A stretch of 64,000 nt of DNA from Litoditis marina. Its lineage: Eukaryota; Nematoda; Chromadorea; Rhabditida; Rhabditidae. Of the stretch, positions 1 through 12,600 are shown in pieces. The stretch spans positions 20,878,485 to 20,942,484 of the forward strand of contig OZ038433.1 of the NCBI GenBank assembly GCA_964036275.1, in the 5' to 3' direction. Position 1 is the first letter of the stretch, and every line of letters starts with the position of its first letter. The notes beneath the pieces were generated by a model that worked only from the letters and a program-made list of their open reading frames with translations, had not been told where the DNA came from and did not search any database. The translations under genes were made by a program, and so were the position numbers.

Positions 1-530
1 CTGACCAAGTTGAAAGTTACGAGTTGCTCGTTTTTCCCTGCGCGATTGGAGTTCATATTAAACAATCCTAGTTCCCAGCATGCATCTTGAATATCAATGG
101 GACACGGAGCAGAAGTCACGCACTCCTCGTTGATATGATATTCGACCATTGTTCTTTCTATTTGCAATATTTGATCAGAAAAAAGGAGAAAACTATCCGC
201 CACATGTAGAATTCAGAGCAACTACGTGATTGCAGGAAAACGTGATGGAGTGTGATTGTACAATTTTTTTTCGTGAATCGTGTTTGTAAACTTCACGGTG
301 TGTTGGATGCAAAACGTCACACGTCAGCCAGATAAGGTGTTCTTGAACATCTCAACCATTTCATCCCAACTTCTGTCAGCTGAAATAAACACAGTTTCTC
401 TGCGCTCACATTCCGTCGGGATGTAAGTGTTACAATAAAGTGCACTAAGGAAGAGAGATACACAGGATTTTATGAAGAAGATCCCGGGATTTGCAAACAT
501 GTTCAAGAATCATGTCGAAGCCGCACGTTT
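1..530. other. No gene recognised; left flank
   Basis: I see no supportable coding exon, RNA gene or repeat in this left edge. The short open frames on either strand lack splice context and recognisable motifs. The stretch ends where the 1.3 kb arm of the large inverted repeat begins. Confidence 0.4.
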
Positions 531-3500
531 CGCGCGCAGCGCGAAGCGCTGTGCGAGATTTGTCTTTGGTCCGGCTAATGCGCGCCTCCGTTTTTTATTT
601 TTCCTCTATAAAGGCTCAAATATGCAAAACAACTGTTTTGATGGTTTCTGATTTTTTTATAGCTCATTTCCCCACTACGTTTCAAATTGGAACGGAATCG
701 GTCAAGTTTGAGCCAAGTTATGACTCCATGTGCTTCACCTAGAGCGCCAACTTCGGTCGTGTGTGGGTTAGTGGGTTGGTCGTGACAATGAAAAAATACC
801 TGTTTAAGGGTTTATACTCAATCAACTCTGTTGAAAATTGGAGCAGGGATGTAATACCCCTTCAAACCCAGGGAGAGAGAAGAAAAATTATTTTTGTAAA
901 AGTTGTGAACTCTTTTTGAAGAAGAAAACTGAAAACTTTAGAACCGTAGATTAATGGTTTATACTCAATCGATTCTATTAAAAACTTCGGGGAGGGATGT
1001 AATACCCCCTCAAACTCTGGCGGAACGAAATAAATTCGCGAACTGTTTTTTTTAGACAAAGTTATAAACTTTTAAAGAATGTGTCTGCGTCTCTCAATTT
1101 AGCATGCTCTCTCACTCTCACTCTCTCGGTCAGATCTGTCACCAAACTGTTTCATAACTACGAGTAACGTTGACCGATTCAGTGAAAATTGAAATATGAT
1201 GCCATCGTAACTTTTACTTGAATATGAGCTATTCTACTAATGACGTCATTCGGAATTCTGGAGACCAGATTACGTCAAATTTGAAAAGTGCAAAGTCGAC
1301 GTCAAATATTTTTTTCAATCGTTGATGATAGTTGGCGAGTGGGTTATTAACAATAGAACTCCATTGAAAGATGTCTTATTCTGGGATTCTGAAAGCCAGA
1401 TGACGTCAAATTTGTAAAGTGCAAAGTTGACGTCAAATATATTTTCAAATGATAGTAATATCTTAGAAAGGGTCAATTAACGATAAAACTCCATCCAAAC
1501 ATGACGTATTCTACGATTTTGAAAGGCAGATGAAGTAAGTTCTCAGAGGTGCAATGTTGACTTCATATTTTTCTCGAATAATGATAATAGTAATACTTGA
1601 CAAATTTATCATCAATTAAGACCAATTAAGAGAACAACTTTATCCATCGAACAGATCAAACCACCTCTCTACATACCTACGACATTTAAACAAAAAGAGA
1701 GAAATTCATGGAAAAGTGGTGGCCCAACGACGGTGAAATTTGTCTTCAGCTGTGCGCCTTAGACAACTACTCTCAACTGGAACAGCTGCTGCTACAAAAA
1801 TCAAAAAATACTAATATACTCTAGTATAACTATGTTCATTACAAACATACAAAAGTCGTAAAATATTTTTTCAAACCTGTAAACTAGAATATACAAATCA
1901 CAGACGGTATAGTCGTGGACCACGGATAATCGGGTGAAAAGACGGTGTTATGACTTGACCGGGTGTTAGCAGGGGCGAGAAGCTGACATCAATAAATACC
2001 AATTTTTGGAAAATCTGCCAACGCATTGTGCTTTCAATTTAAACTTTGTTATGTAGTGTTGGTGTATCACTTTTGAATGAGAACTTTTATTTCGAAACCA
2101 CTGCAAAATTAATAGAGATAGAAATATATAAATGGGAGACAGTTTGTGAAATAACACATTTTGAAAAAAGCCAGAGATCTCTAGACAAATTTTTGAACTA
2201 TCCTTTTTTTTCTCAATTTACTATCTTGAAACATTGTAAATCTACCGCATATTTACTAACTATAGGAATGCCTGTTCAACTCCAATATCAAGAACGGTTG
2301 CATTATGTTTCCTTCTAGAGTATCTCAGAGATTGCCCCATCTAGCGCAGTGGCAGTACCGCGGTATTACCGTCCAGCTGGCCACGGGTTCGATTCCCGTC
2401 AAATTCATTTTCTGTCCAAAACTTACGCGCTGTGTATCTCTCTCATTTGAAATGGTCTACCCCTATAAATCAACGTAGTCAATTTTAGAGTTTCTGGTTT
2501 TGTACACAATCGTTCGCAGTTCGGTCAATACTTCAACTGCTAGGTACTTTAATACTTGGCATATTATTCAACAGTTGTTCTTTTTTTCCGCAGATGTTTT
2601 ACGACTTTTGTATGTTTGTAATGAACATAGTTATACTAGAGTATATTAATATTTTTCGCTTTTTGTAGCAGCAGCTGTTCCATTCGAGAGTAGTTGTCTA
2701 AGGGGCGCACAGCAGAAGACAAATCTCACAGTCGTTCGGCCCCCACTTTTCCATGAATTTTTCTCTTTTTGTTTACATGCCGTAGGTATGTAGAGAGGTG
2801 GTTTGATCTGTACGGTGTTGTTCATTTAATTGGTCTTAATTGATGATAAATTTGTCAAGTATTATTATCATCATTCGCGAAAAATATGAAGTCAACATTG
2901 CACTTCTAAGAACCTACTTCATCTGCCTTTCAAAATCCCAGAATACATCATGTTTGAATGGAGTTTTATCGTTAATTGACCCTTTCCAAGATATTACCAT
3001 CATTTGAAAATAGATTTGACGTAAACTTTGCACTTTACAAATTTGACGTCATCTGGCGTTCAGAATCTCAGAACAAGACATCTTTAAATGGAGTTCTATT
3101 GTTAATAACCCACTCGCCAACTATCATCAACGATTGAAAAAAAATTTGACGTCAACTTTGCACTTTTCAAATTTGACGTCATCTGGTCTCCAGAATTCCA
3201 AATGACGTCATTGATAGAATAGCTCATATTCAAGTAAAAGTTACGATGACATCATATTTCAATTTTCACCGAATCGGTCAACGGATCTGACCGAGAGAGT
3301 GAGAGTGAGAGAGCATGCTAAATTGAGAGACGCAGACACATTCTTCAAAAGTTTATAACTTTGTCTAAAAGTTCGCGAATATATTCCGTTCCGCCAGAGT
3401 TTGAGGGGGTATTACATCCCTCCCCGAAGTTTCAACAGAATCGATTGAGTATAAACCGTTAATCTACGGTTCTAAAGTTTTCAGTTTTCTTCTTCAAAAA

Positions 3501-3890
3501 AAAGTTCACAACTTTTACAAAAATAATTTTTCTTCTCTCTCCCTGGGTTTGAAGGGGTATAACATTCCTGCTCCAATTTTCAACAGAGTTGATTGAGTAT
3601 AAACCCTTAAACTGGTATTTTGTCCTTGTCACGACCCACCCACTAACCCACACACGACGGAAGTTGGCGCTCTAGGTGAAGCACAAGGAGTCATAACTTT
3701 GCTCAAACTCGACCGATTTCGCTCAAATTTGAAACATAGTGAGGAAATGAGCTTAACATATTCACAAACCATCAAAACATTTGTTTTGCATGTTTGAGCC
3801 TTTTTAGAGGAAAAATAAAAAAATGGAGGCGCGCATCAGCCGGACCAAAGCCAAAGACAAATCTCGCACAGCGCTTCGCGCTGCGCGCGA
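531..3890. repeat. Giant inverted repeat (about 1.3 kb arms, about 730 bp loop)
   Basis: The left arm (about 531-1864) reads as the reverse complement of the right arm (about 2597-3890) with scattered substitutions and small indels. Matching landmarks include the GC-rich outer end (CGCGCGCAGCGCG at the left edge, its complement at 3878-3890), CACACGACGG (right arm, about 3650), the GAGTGAGAGTGAGAGAG tract at about 3296 with its complement near 1110, and the inner TTACGACTTTTGTATG match. Short ORFs in the arms are mirror images of each other and are not genes. The loop (1865-2596) holds a tRNA-like sequence. It looks like a foldback transposon or an inverted duplication of a repeat. A single arm-like copy lies at 16450-17011, so the arm itself is dispersed. 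Confidence 0.85.
2334..2407 (+). tRNA. tRNA-like sequence (pseudogene or SINE-like) in hairpin loop
   Basis: It has a good A box (TAGCGCAGTGGCAG) and a perfect B box (GGTTCGATTCC) with a T stem (ACGGG/CCCGT). The presumed acceptor strands GCCCCAT and CAAATTC do not pair, and no convincing anticodon stem forms. I read it as a tRNA-derived pol III relic rather than a working tRNA. It sits inside the loop of the 531-3890 inverted repeat. The leading 12 bases GCCCCATCTAGC recur at about 52227-52238. Confidence 0.45.
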
Positions 3891-4060
3891 TAAGAGACAC
3901 TCATATGGAGAATTTGTATTGAAATTCTTCATTATGAATAATTTCAATTGAAATGGTTCATAACCCGAATAATTATTCACAAATGTAGTTTCACCTTTAA
4001 GTATGAATAATTTCAATACGGAATATCCATAGTTTATATTAGCGAAGTATATTTCGTTTC

Positions 4061-4130
4061 GTGTAAGGATTCTAACCTGCGACCTCAGTTTTGTTGTCCG
4101 ACTCACTATCCGCTGCGCTATTGTGACACA
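4061..4130 (-). tRNA. tRNA-like sequence (pol III relic)
   Basis: On the minus strand it reads an A box (TAGCGCAGCGGATAG) followed by a B-box-like GGTTAGAATCC, differing from the GGTTCGAATCC consensus by one base. Box spacing suits a tRNA, but the acceptor strands are not clearly paired. Likely a tRNA-derived repeat. Confidence 0.4.
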
Positions 4131-4220
4131 TTTCTTTGGAGAGATAGGAAGCTTCATATACCGGTCAATGCGGCATCAATTCCCCGGAATAACTATGCGC
4201 AGTTGTCTGTCTTAACATGT

Positions 4221-4292
4221 GCTCTCGTGGCGCAGTGGTAGAGTGCTCACTTAATAACCACAAGGTCGCAGGTTCGATTCCGGTGGTTGCAA
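4221..4292 (+). tRNA. tRNA-like sequence (pol III relic)
   Basis: A box TGGCGCAGTGGTAGAGTG and an exact B box GGTTCGATTCC are present about 32 bases apart. The D stem can form (GCGC/GTGC). The acceptor strands (GCTCTCG against GGTTGCA) do not pair and the T stem has a mismatch. Best read as a tRNA pseudogene or SINE head. Confidence 0.4.
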
Positions 4293-4637
4293 GTTTTGCT
4301 GCAATCCACTCATTATAGGATTTGTCAAACCGTTGTGGACACCGTACCATCGATTTTGTAAGGGACGGGGTTAGGCGAGCGGCCAGACAGTCTGCGTATC
4401 ATTGATCTACACACTCTCTCGTCTGTTGGCAACTAATCAACAACCGCTCTCCCCACATCGCTCGACCAATCAAGCCCTCTGCTGTCTCTATGGGAAAGAT
4501 TGCGACTATACCATAGAACATTTCAATTGGAATTATCTATTATGGATATTTCCTATTGAAAATATCTATAGTAAAAATTTCAATTGAAAATTTCAATGGT
4601 TCGAACAATGAATATTTCATATTGAAATTCTCTATAT

Positions 4638-6061
4638 ATTTCCAAATTTGGCCCGATTGCGTGAAATCTGCCAACATTGTTAGAATTGGGTACAATTTCA
4701 CAGAAAATCGCGTAAAACATGAGAAACCCGATTTTTCTATTTACTTCACAGAAAAAGCTGTAAATCTGTGAAAAAGCCAGATTTTGTGAAAAGTTTGCAA
4801 TTGGTCGTCTTATATTTACGTCGCACACGCTGAGAGTGTTAAAACCAAATGACGACTGAGAAAATATCGAATCTAACGTCTCGTGAAAGGTTTCGGAAAG
4901 ATTTCTTAGAAGGGTTGTTGAGGAAGTTCGAAATAAATACAGTTTCTCGAATTTTCTAGTTTGTGAGTATCACAACATTTCGAATTTGCGAGAATGGCCT
5001 GAAACCGACTCTACTCGAAAGCGTGTTTTAAAACGCGGAAATTTCTTCAAAAATTTGATAATTCGTATTCCAACTCTAACGACTCGGAACGTCATAAAAA
5101 AGTTGTGTGAAAGCTGAATATTATCTTTCTTTCCAGTGAAACCTTTGAAGATCGACGTAGTATTGATTGCGTTGAGCTTTGAGATGTTTTTTTGTGATTT
5201 GTTGTCCTTATCTGAACCACAATTGTATTTTTTCAATATGGTCAGAGTTTATGAAACTGAGGTTTGGCATAAAGGTTCTCTTGATTACTTCTTGTATTTG
5301 AAATGGGTCCAGAACATTAATTTGTGAACCCTCCGTCATGCCACTCAGTATTCACGAATAATAACAGCTTAGTAAAGCCAACAAGATTCTCATAAGATGA
5401 AAAGAGCAAGCCATACAATCAGATGATGCTCATCAATCTGTAATTGAGCCTCAGTCAAGTGTAGGTTGCTGCAAATAAAAAAACGAGTAAATTATAAGGA
5501 AATTGTAATTGGTTTGAGCAAAAGTGCTGCGAACCACGCAAACCATTTTCCACACCTTTTCCTTACGACTATCGTTCGATGGCGAGTAGAGAAGAAATCA
5601 AAAGCTATAACAGACTAAAATTGCAATAATGAAAATTAGGAATTGCATTTATTACCATGGATTGTACGGTCAAATATTGGTGTTGCAGGAACACAACAAT
5701 GTCACGATTGCACAAAACACGGAATCATTTCTCAGAATTTACGATAAATGTGTCTTTCCTGCTTGAAATTCATGATATTATTCAAACATCTCGCCGGATA
5801 AAGTACTAAATTTTGCAAGTAGAGTTGATGTATGGGATGGAAACTGAATGTATAGTATACCTCACTTTCCGTTTTGTCCTGAGAAGGTTATATGTACAAA
5901 GGCGGTTTGCTCATATTCACATGAGCCCACTTATGTGATACCGTGAACGACAAAAGGATGGTGGAACTTGATCTATACGGTGCAATTACTGCTAGACAAT
6001 TATATAGTGCGCTCTTGATGAAGACGTTCAGAGCGTCATTCGAAGTGTGCACTAGTGAGGC
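4638..6061. other. Intergenic, no gene recognised
   Basis: AT-rich DNA between the repeats and the first receptor gene. ORFs up to about 100 codons occur on both strands but carry no motif I recognise, and none has the exon-edge pattern seen in the flanking genes. The promoter of the 6062 gene must lie here, but no specific element can be named. Confidence 0.35.
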
Positions 6062-8989
6062 ATGCATCTGGAGTACTTTGAGCCCACGAAATATGTTGAA
6101 GTTTTCAACATGTTTTTCTATGTGGAAATGGTGTTGATCTTGTTTAATGTAGTCATACTCACTGCGTGGATGTACTTTATGTGGTGTGCGCCTCTGCACA
6201 AGAATCTTCGCTGGCTTATGTGTGGTCTGTTCGTGCAGTACTATTTTTCACTTTTTGGTCGTTTCGGAATTGTACTCATTGAAGCTGGCGTGATTGTTCT
6301 GGAAGGTTGGAACGGATTTGCTTTGATATCGAGGTTTAAGCGTATATCCTGGTAGCCTTTGCTGCAAATAAAAAACTACGATAAAAAATTCATCTCAATC
6401 AGAACCCTAGCATTTGCTTCGCTCTCAGAAATGTTTTCAAGTTCAATTCTTTTCCGGCTCAGCTTAGATTATGGAGGAACTGTTCCTTCAAAATCAGAGA
6501 AAAACTATGAGAATACAACAGTTCAGAACAGTCTTCACACGTTCTTCTAGAATAAGGACATCGATCACACATTGAAACAGCAGCTATTTCATTGTTCTAG
6601 ATCTTCATATAATCTCAAAGTTCCAGTTGAACCAGAAAAGTCGGATCTATTGATTTTCCTGAGCGTCAATCGTGCGTACTGTATGGCTGTTGCTACCACT
6701 GCGTAAGTTAGAAAGGTTAAATATCCGAACTCAAACTAAATTCTCACCAAATTCTCAAATTCCGAATCCCCAACTCAGTTCACAACGTTAGTAAATTCCA
6801 TGAGGCGAGTTTGTTGCTCATGACTATGAGCCCTTAGTAGAATGTTTCCAATTGTTTTCTATTTCCGTTGGTTACACCGTAGTCAGCAAACCATCATTAT
6901 TTAACTCGTGGGACCTTCAAAATTCACTAAAAATAGAGACGTTTAGGCCAGTTGGTCTGTTCTGTGAAAGACAGCTCGCTACCGTGTTTGTCCGTGACTA
7001 TGAGCACAAAACCCGAATCTGGATTGTGCCAAGCCTACTTACCGGACTGGTGATGATTGGAACTTCATCCATCTATCAATTGACGTACGGTCAGTGAATC
7101 GAAAGCCACAGATTTTCTCAGTCCATGTAGCAGTAACGGTACATTTTTCACAATGATATCAAGGACAAATGCGACTGTGAAACAGTTTTGGATGAAGATT
7201 GCACAAGTGATACCTATTATATTCAGAGTTGATACCGTGGAAAGTGCTAGTCTTGGAGTCTATGATTGGTTCTATCATTGGTTATTTGGTGAGTTTTTTC
7301 TTTATTGAGAACTCATTTCACCCTTCAGATTGCATAACATAAGATTGGGAAGAAAACTTTCAGTTCGTGGTCAGTCCAATGATTGTGATCACCACACTCA
7401 CGCAAAGGTTAAACCAACAACAATATTTAATCATGGTGTTACTGTACAGGTCTTTACGTTTTGTTTCAGCTGTTGTGTTGGCTTCATACAAAGAACAAGA
7501 GATGGTTTCACGGTCTCCAACAATCACATCGGAATACACAGCTGGGATACACACTAAGTATAAGATTTCAACTCAACGAGAATATCAGAACAACAAAGGT
7601 GAGTTATCTATAATTGTAGATTATATCATCTAGATAAAATCAACTCAATGACAGTGGTAGACGAAATATGCTCGTTATAGGCTATTCGCGAAGCCACCAA
7701 AGTCTTGGGCCTATTTAATATAGTCGGTGGAACTCTATACGTTTTGAAGAACTTGGAGTCCGTAAAATCTCTCGATAATGAGTTTGTTTCCAATGCTCTG
7801 GATCTCGCCTTCAATCTCTTCATGGTTATGTGAGTATTGAAACATATTCCGTTGAGGCACATATAGTAAAATGCCGAGAACTTTTGAAAATATCAACCTT
7901 GGCGAAGTCGTATTTAGGAAGGCAGGCGCGGTTGAAATTTTCAAATAATTGGCGATTTCTCGTCTGCTGTAACCCAACAACTGCTTAGAACGCGCTCTGT
8001 AAAATACAGATTCGCGTTTGGTCGGAACAGTTCAGTAACCGAACGGTTCGGCGAGACGCAGACGGTTAGAGAACAAAAATCGATTCGCATTCCCGCCAGT
8101 ACTTTATTGTTTTGCAACGACGCTTGTTCTGAGTGGTTTACTGCGGAGTACGACCGGACCAACTCAGCTCCCATCTTGTTACAGTTCGCCTGGAAACAAA
8201 CCAACATTTCCAACTGTCTTTAATTCTTTGGGAAATACAAATAATGTCCTCCAAGATTGGGTGCATGGTGCAAAACAAAACATAGAAACTCCTGCTCTAA
8301 TATCCAACCGAACAATTGTTTTTACAGCGAAGTACCTCTTCTGATGTTCGGCGCTTTCTACAAAAACGCATACTTTGAGAAAATATTCCGTGAATCAACC
8401 TGTCTTGGTGAGTTTTTCTGTCCCGACTGAATATTTCACTTTTGAGGGTTTTTAACACCGAATCATAATATTGTTGAGTGATCTCATAGTACAACGTGAC
8501 AACCACCACGAAATGCATACTATGCTCGAAGTAAATTGTATAGTCACGTTAAGTTTGCATTCTAATGAAGCATCGTGCACTTTGTCATGGCACATTTCTG
8601 AGGTCTGCTGTGTTTAACATGTTTCACGTGACTGTGCAATTGACTAACAGTATAGTTTTGTGAGCTCTAGTCAGTGCACAATGAGATTGGATTGAAAACA
8701 GTTGCAACATCACGTTTTGTATGCATTTTGTGATATAAATGCTACCTAGTTTCCGAGAATCTTCTAAAAATAAAAAAGTGAAATAAATCGCTATTCGGTG
8801 AAATAAATCGCTATTCTGACAGGACAACGGGAATCATTTGCAGGTCGTCATATGAACAGTGTTGCATCTACAGAAGTCAAAGCAACCGTGATAATTGTGG
8901 AACCGGCACCCTCCAAAACATATTTTGAGATGTTGAACGATCAGTTGAACAACATTCCGAATTCATCACCAGTCTGCAAGGGACCATAA
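6062..8989 (+). CDS. Sre-family seven-transmembrane chemoreceptor (gene 1)
   Basis: Serpentine receptor class e GPCR, inferred to act in chemosensory neuron membranes. Exons: 6062-6305, 6627-6702, 6947-7089, 7227-7288, 7470-7598, 7681-7829, 8328-8407, 8844-8989; all junctions keep frame and give 342 residues, normal for the family. Exon 1 holds TM1 and TM2 (about residues 15-37 and 44-70). Exon 2 holds TM3. Exon 3 has ERQLATVFVRDYE (about 114-126) before TM4. TM5 spans the exon 4/5 junction. Exon 5 ends with TLSIRFQLNEN (about 203-213). Exons 6 and 7 hold TM6 and TM7. The C-terminal signature reads YFEMLNDQL, with Leu where relatives have Trp. Closest in the window to the 23440 gene. The start is the ATG giving the same 244 bp exon 1 as its relatives. 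Confidence 0.9.
8531..8644. repeat. Short MITE in intron 7 of gene 1
   Basis: A 114 bp unit with inverted ends (GTAAATTGTATAGTCACG against CGTGACTGTGCAATTGAC). A second copy with the same ends and shared interior (TGTGCACTTTGTCATTGCA-like) lies at 54693-54819 in intron 2 of the 53531 gene. Confidence 0.6.
8778..8817. repeat. 20-bp tandem duplication
   Basis: GTGAAATAAATCGCTATTC occurs twice back to back in intron 7 of gene 1, shortly before the exon 8 acceptor. Confidence 0.7.
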
Positions 8990-9659
8990 TTCAACTCATC
9001 TACATTTCTCATGATATACGTTTGATTCTCGTGTAATGATAGGAGTTAAGTTAATATAAATATCACAATATAACAGATTTTTTACTTGTCATGGGTAATT
9101 TACTCCTCGATTTTCGAAAAATTGTTCTGTTCCCAGAAACTTGAATAAAAACGTTCCATGACGTTTCACCAAATGTCTTCACTTAATTTCTGTTTACGGG
9201 TAGTAATTCGAAGAAAAACTCCATTTTTTCCCCGAAAACATCCCTTACAGTGTATCATTAACGTTGTTATTTAGGCAGCCAACATGTTTTGCGAAGTATT
9301 AATGACCGGTTTTATCCTGAAAACACGCTTCACATACTACTTTCACAATGTATGGTAGGGCGCTAGAAAGCCTCTTTAATAACATCGAGCAGTTTTCGGT
9401 GTAATGTAATGTTTGAATACACATTGTATCCTGTTTCAAGCACTGCGACCTTTTGCACTGAAATCAGTAAATTAGAGAATAACTTTCTCGGCGTGGAAAA
9501 GTTCGAAGTTTCGATGAATGTGGTTAAAGAAACGTGACAAATACTTACATTCAACATAGCAAAATTTGTTTCAAGTATATGCGTTAACTGAAGAGTAGCC
9601 AGTTAAAACTAAACCTGGTTGGTTGAAAAAAGTTTACAGTTTTCGAACTAGTTCCAGAA
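8990..9659. other. Intergenic spacer between genes 1 and 2
   Basis: About 670 bp separating the stop of gene 1 from the ATG of gene 2. No further coding exon is seen. The spacing is too wide for a typical nematode operon, so the two receptors are probably transcribed separately. Confidence 0.4.
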
Positions 9660-12600
9660 ATGCTGCTGCAGTTTATTTTGCCAACGCAAAATTTATCAAC
9701 ATTTCACGCATTATTCGTCATCGAAGCCGTTCTGGTGGTTGCCAATTTTTTCATATTCTCTCTCGCCCTGTACGTGTGCACTATTCAACGATTCCACTTC
9801 AACATGAAGGCCATCGTGTTCTCGCTCCTTCTACAGTACTTACCATGTTTGTTGGTTCGCTTGATAATTCTACTCTATCAGAGCAGATGGATCGAGACGG
9901 AAGGTTGTTCACTCCGCATCATTTCAAATATCAAAGACAAGGATAGAAAACTTACCCTAAAACAAACCTAACCTCTAAAACAGAACTGGAGTGACGCACA
10001 AATTCATAACTATCAGACGAGTACCACGATAACATAGCATTTGTATTTTTTTGCATTCCAACCACACAGTGGATTGCAAACAAACTCATAAAGAGATAAA
10101 GAGCAGTGACCACACCATCTGCGGTGAAATGCATGATAATCCTCGCCTCGTAACGGAACGATGTGCACATTATATATGTTTTAAAACAGTATGTAATAAT
10201 GTTATATATGTAAAGCAGTCTAAATGACTTATTTCCCTGAAAGTCCCGGCCTATTGGTCAGTTATGTTGGTTGCAAGCTGGCCATCACACCAGACTGTCT
10301 GTAAGCATTAATTCAAAGGTAACGAATAGGAAGAATTGAATGATGTGAACGATTGAACTGAACTTTAATTGTCCAGTTTTCAGGTGTTCCCGAAACCAAT
10401 TATATCATATTTTACTGCAGTCAGTATCGTATGTATCTTGTCCATTTGGTTGTGAATGGGTAAGTGCAGGTGTCGCTCAGGAAAATGTGCTGTGTTTGTA
10501 GTTTGACCCAATTCAACTTTGGGTTGAATTTGGAGTTGCTGTTCTAGAAGAAGAGGAAACCCACATTTTTAACCCTTCAGGCATGTGAGAAGTTTGAGAT
10601 TTGAACAACACTCCAATTTTGGGGATAGTTACTCCGGCTATAATTGGACCGTTGTATTATGTGTACCATTCTCCAGAGTTCTGTGAACTATTCAAAGTGA
10701 ATCGGAATAATTAGCTTTTCGTAAAAAGTTGTGGATAAATGAGACACAACGGAGCTGCAGAAAAAAATTCGTTCAGCTACCAGAATGAGTCACAAAAACA
10801 CAATTTTGCTCACCACTATACATAGTTAATGAACTTGCATTAGGAATGTTATTGCTTGCGTTGGCGAGAATAATATGTATTCGAATATACAAATATATGT
10901 TCAACCCTCTCCTACACAACATAGTACAACAAGTGAACTGTAAGCAATTTGAAAATTTTTGACTTCAATTCTTTCTCTATTTTTTCTCTCTTTCTCTGAT
11001 GAGCGAATGCCATATTCTTTGAATGTGGATAAATAAATAAATGAACAAATCATCATAGTGACAGTTAAACCAACCATCCTAATGTATTCAGAATTGTATA
11101 CATCTCAGTCGAACGATGGTTGGCCACATATTTCATTGAGGACTATGAGAAAAAACGGAGGGTGTATATAGCCGCGGTACTCATACTTTACCCCGTAATC
11201 GTCTCTCAAATCACCTCTCTCATTTTCACCTTCGGTGAGTTTAGTATGAATTAGAGACCAAGCAAAAGAATGCTCAATTAGGATTAAATTCTACAATTCA
11301 ATTACAGTGTGAACGAATAGTTTGGAGAGAGAAACCAGACTGTTTATACTTTCCTCTACCCTAGAAAACACGCAATGTATCCAATGATCTAAAAAACCCA
11401 AACTTGCGTTAGTTAATTTTGTTTTGGGCACGATGCCGAACAACGATCTTGTAAACGTATTTGAAGACATCTGGGGAGTTTCTAGGCTGTATAATATCTT
11501 GATTTTCGGTTCCTAAACCGGTGAAAATGCTATTGCACTATTACCAATTTCAGAAGTTGTGGATTCAACTCTCATGACAGGCCTAGGGCTGTTGGTTGGA
11601 TCGTGCGGTGGAGTGGTGAGTGAACTCTCTAGTTACAATGACTGTACACAGGACTCGGTGCGCGCAACGCCGCGCCGGACCTACTCGGCGAAACGCCGCA
11701 AATCGCCGCGTTTCGCGGAAAGTCGCTGCAAACGGCTGCCAACAAATTGGCGATTTTATATATAAAATAAGTTGGCGATTGAACCCTAGGGAATCACTTA
11801 GAACTGCAACTACATTACCTATGCATTCTTCACCACTGTAGTTTCCTGAATAGCCGGTAATTTAAAAGTTCTTTTCATGTTGATACACGGGTAAATCAAC
11901 GTAGTGTACCAAAGAATGTTTAGAATCTTGGCCTCAACGTCACTAACCTAACTTTCACCCCGACGAGACAGTTTGATCTCCAATCTGCAGCAGTTGCATC
12001 GAAAACATAGAGGCAGTTTCAGAGAAAATAAATCGTTGTAGTTTGATCTCGATACGCGCTATTATGTACAAGTCGAGACCGCAACAAACAAGATCAAACT
12101 ACAAACCCAGTGGGATACGGATACACCGAACAGACTGACTTTGGAAAGAGCGAATCGAATACTGAGATATCACTATGAAGAAACTAACGCTTCTGCTTTT
12201 GTTTGTATTTACACGGTGTCTTCATTCTTTATTACTACGTCACGGCAGGATATATCAATAACTAGCACATTAACAACAACTATGTATCAAGATTTCAGGT
12301 AGCGTAATCTGAATTCCAACTCATTTAAACAGTCAGCAACTATTGTTGACTAGTGCCCCTCTCCACAACAGCAAAATTATACTGTGTGAAGTTTTATGCA
12401 AGATTAATTCGTGGAACAAAGATTTCCACAAATATCAATTTGAATGCAGTTGACGTGCCGCGCGAAGCCTGTACGTAACGCATTTTTGGTGGGACGTCGA
12501 ACGTGAAAGTTACTGTACTCGAAAAATATTTGCAAATTATTTACTGTTTCATTCATTTTTGTTTATATGTATAGTATTTTTTCATTATTTCTGAATAATT

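Larger units (their letters stand above)
3903..4637. repeat. TIR-bounded composite repeat with tRNA-like cargo
   Basis: The ends form an imperfect terminal inverted repeat: ATATGGAGAATTTGTATTG at 3903 against the complement of CATATTGAAATTCTCTATAT ending at 4637. Inside are multiple AATTTCAATTGAAA-type self-complementary repeats (about 3935-4020 and 4515-4620) flanking two tRNA-like sequences in opposite orientations. It starts a few bases outside the giant inverted repeat. Confidence 0.55.

Noticed and set aside
4221..4292. Functional tRNA gene
   Set aside because: A and B boxes are good but the acceptor strands do not pair and no anticodon arm is convincing; the same applies at 2334 and 4061.
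7364..7407. A possible extra exon between exons 4 and 5 of gene 1, and a similar one at 24953-25011 in gene 3
   Set aside because: Both have splice-like edges, but including them breaks the frame of exon 5. Joining exon 4 directly to exon 5 keeps phase 0 and completes TM5 in all eight genes.
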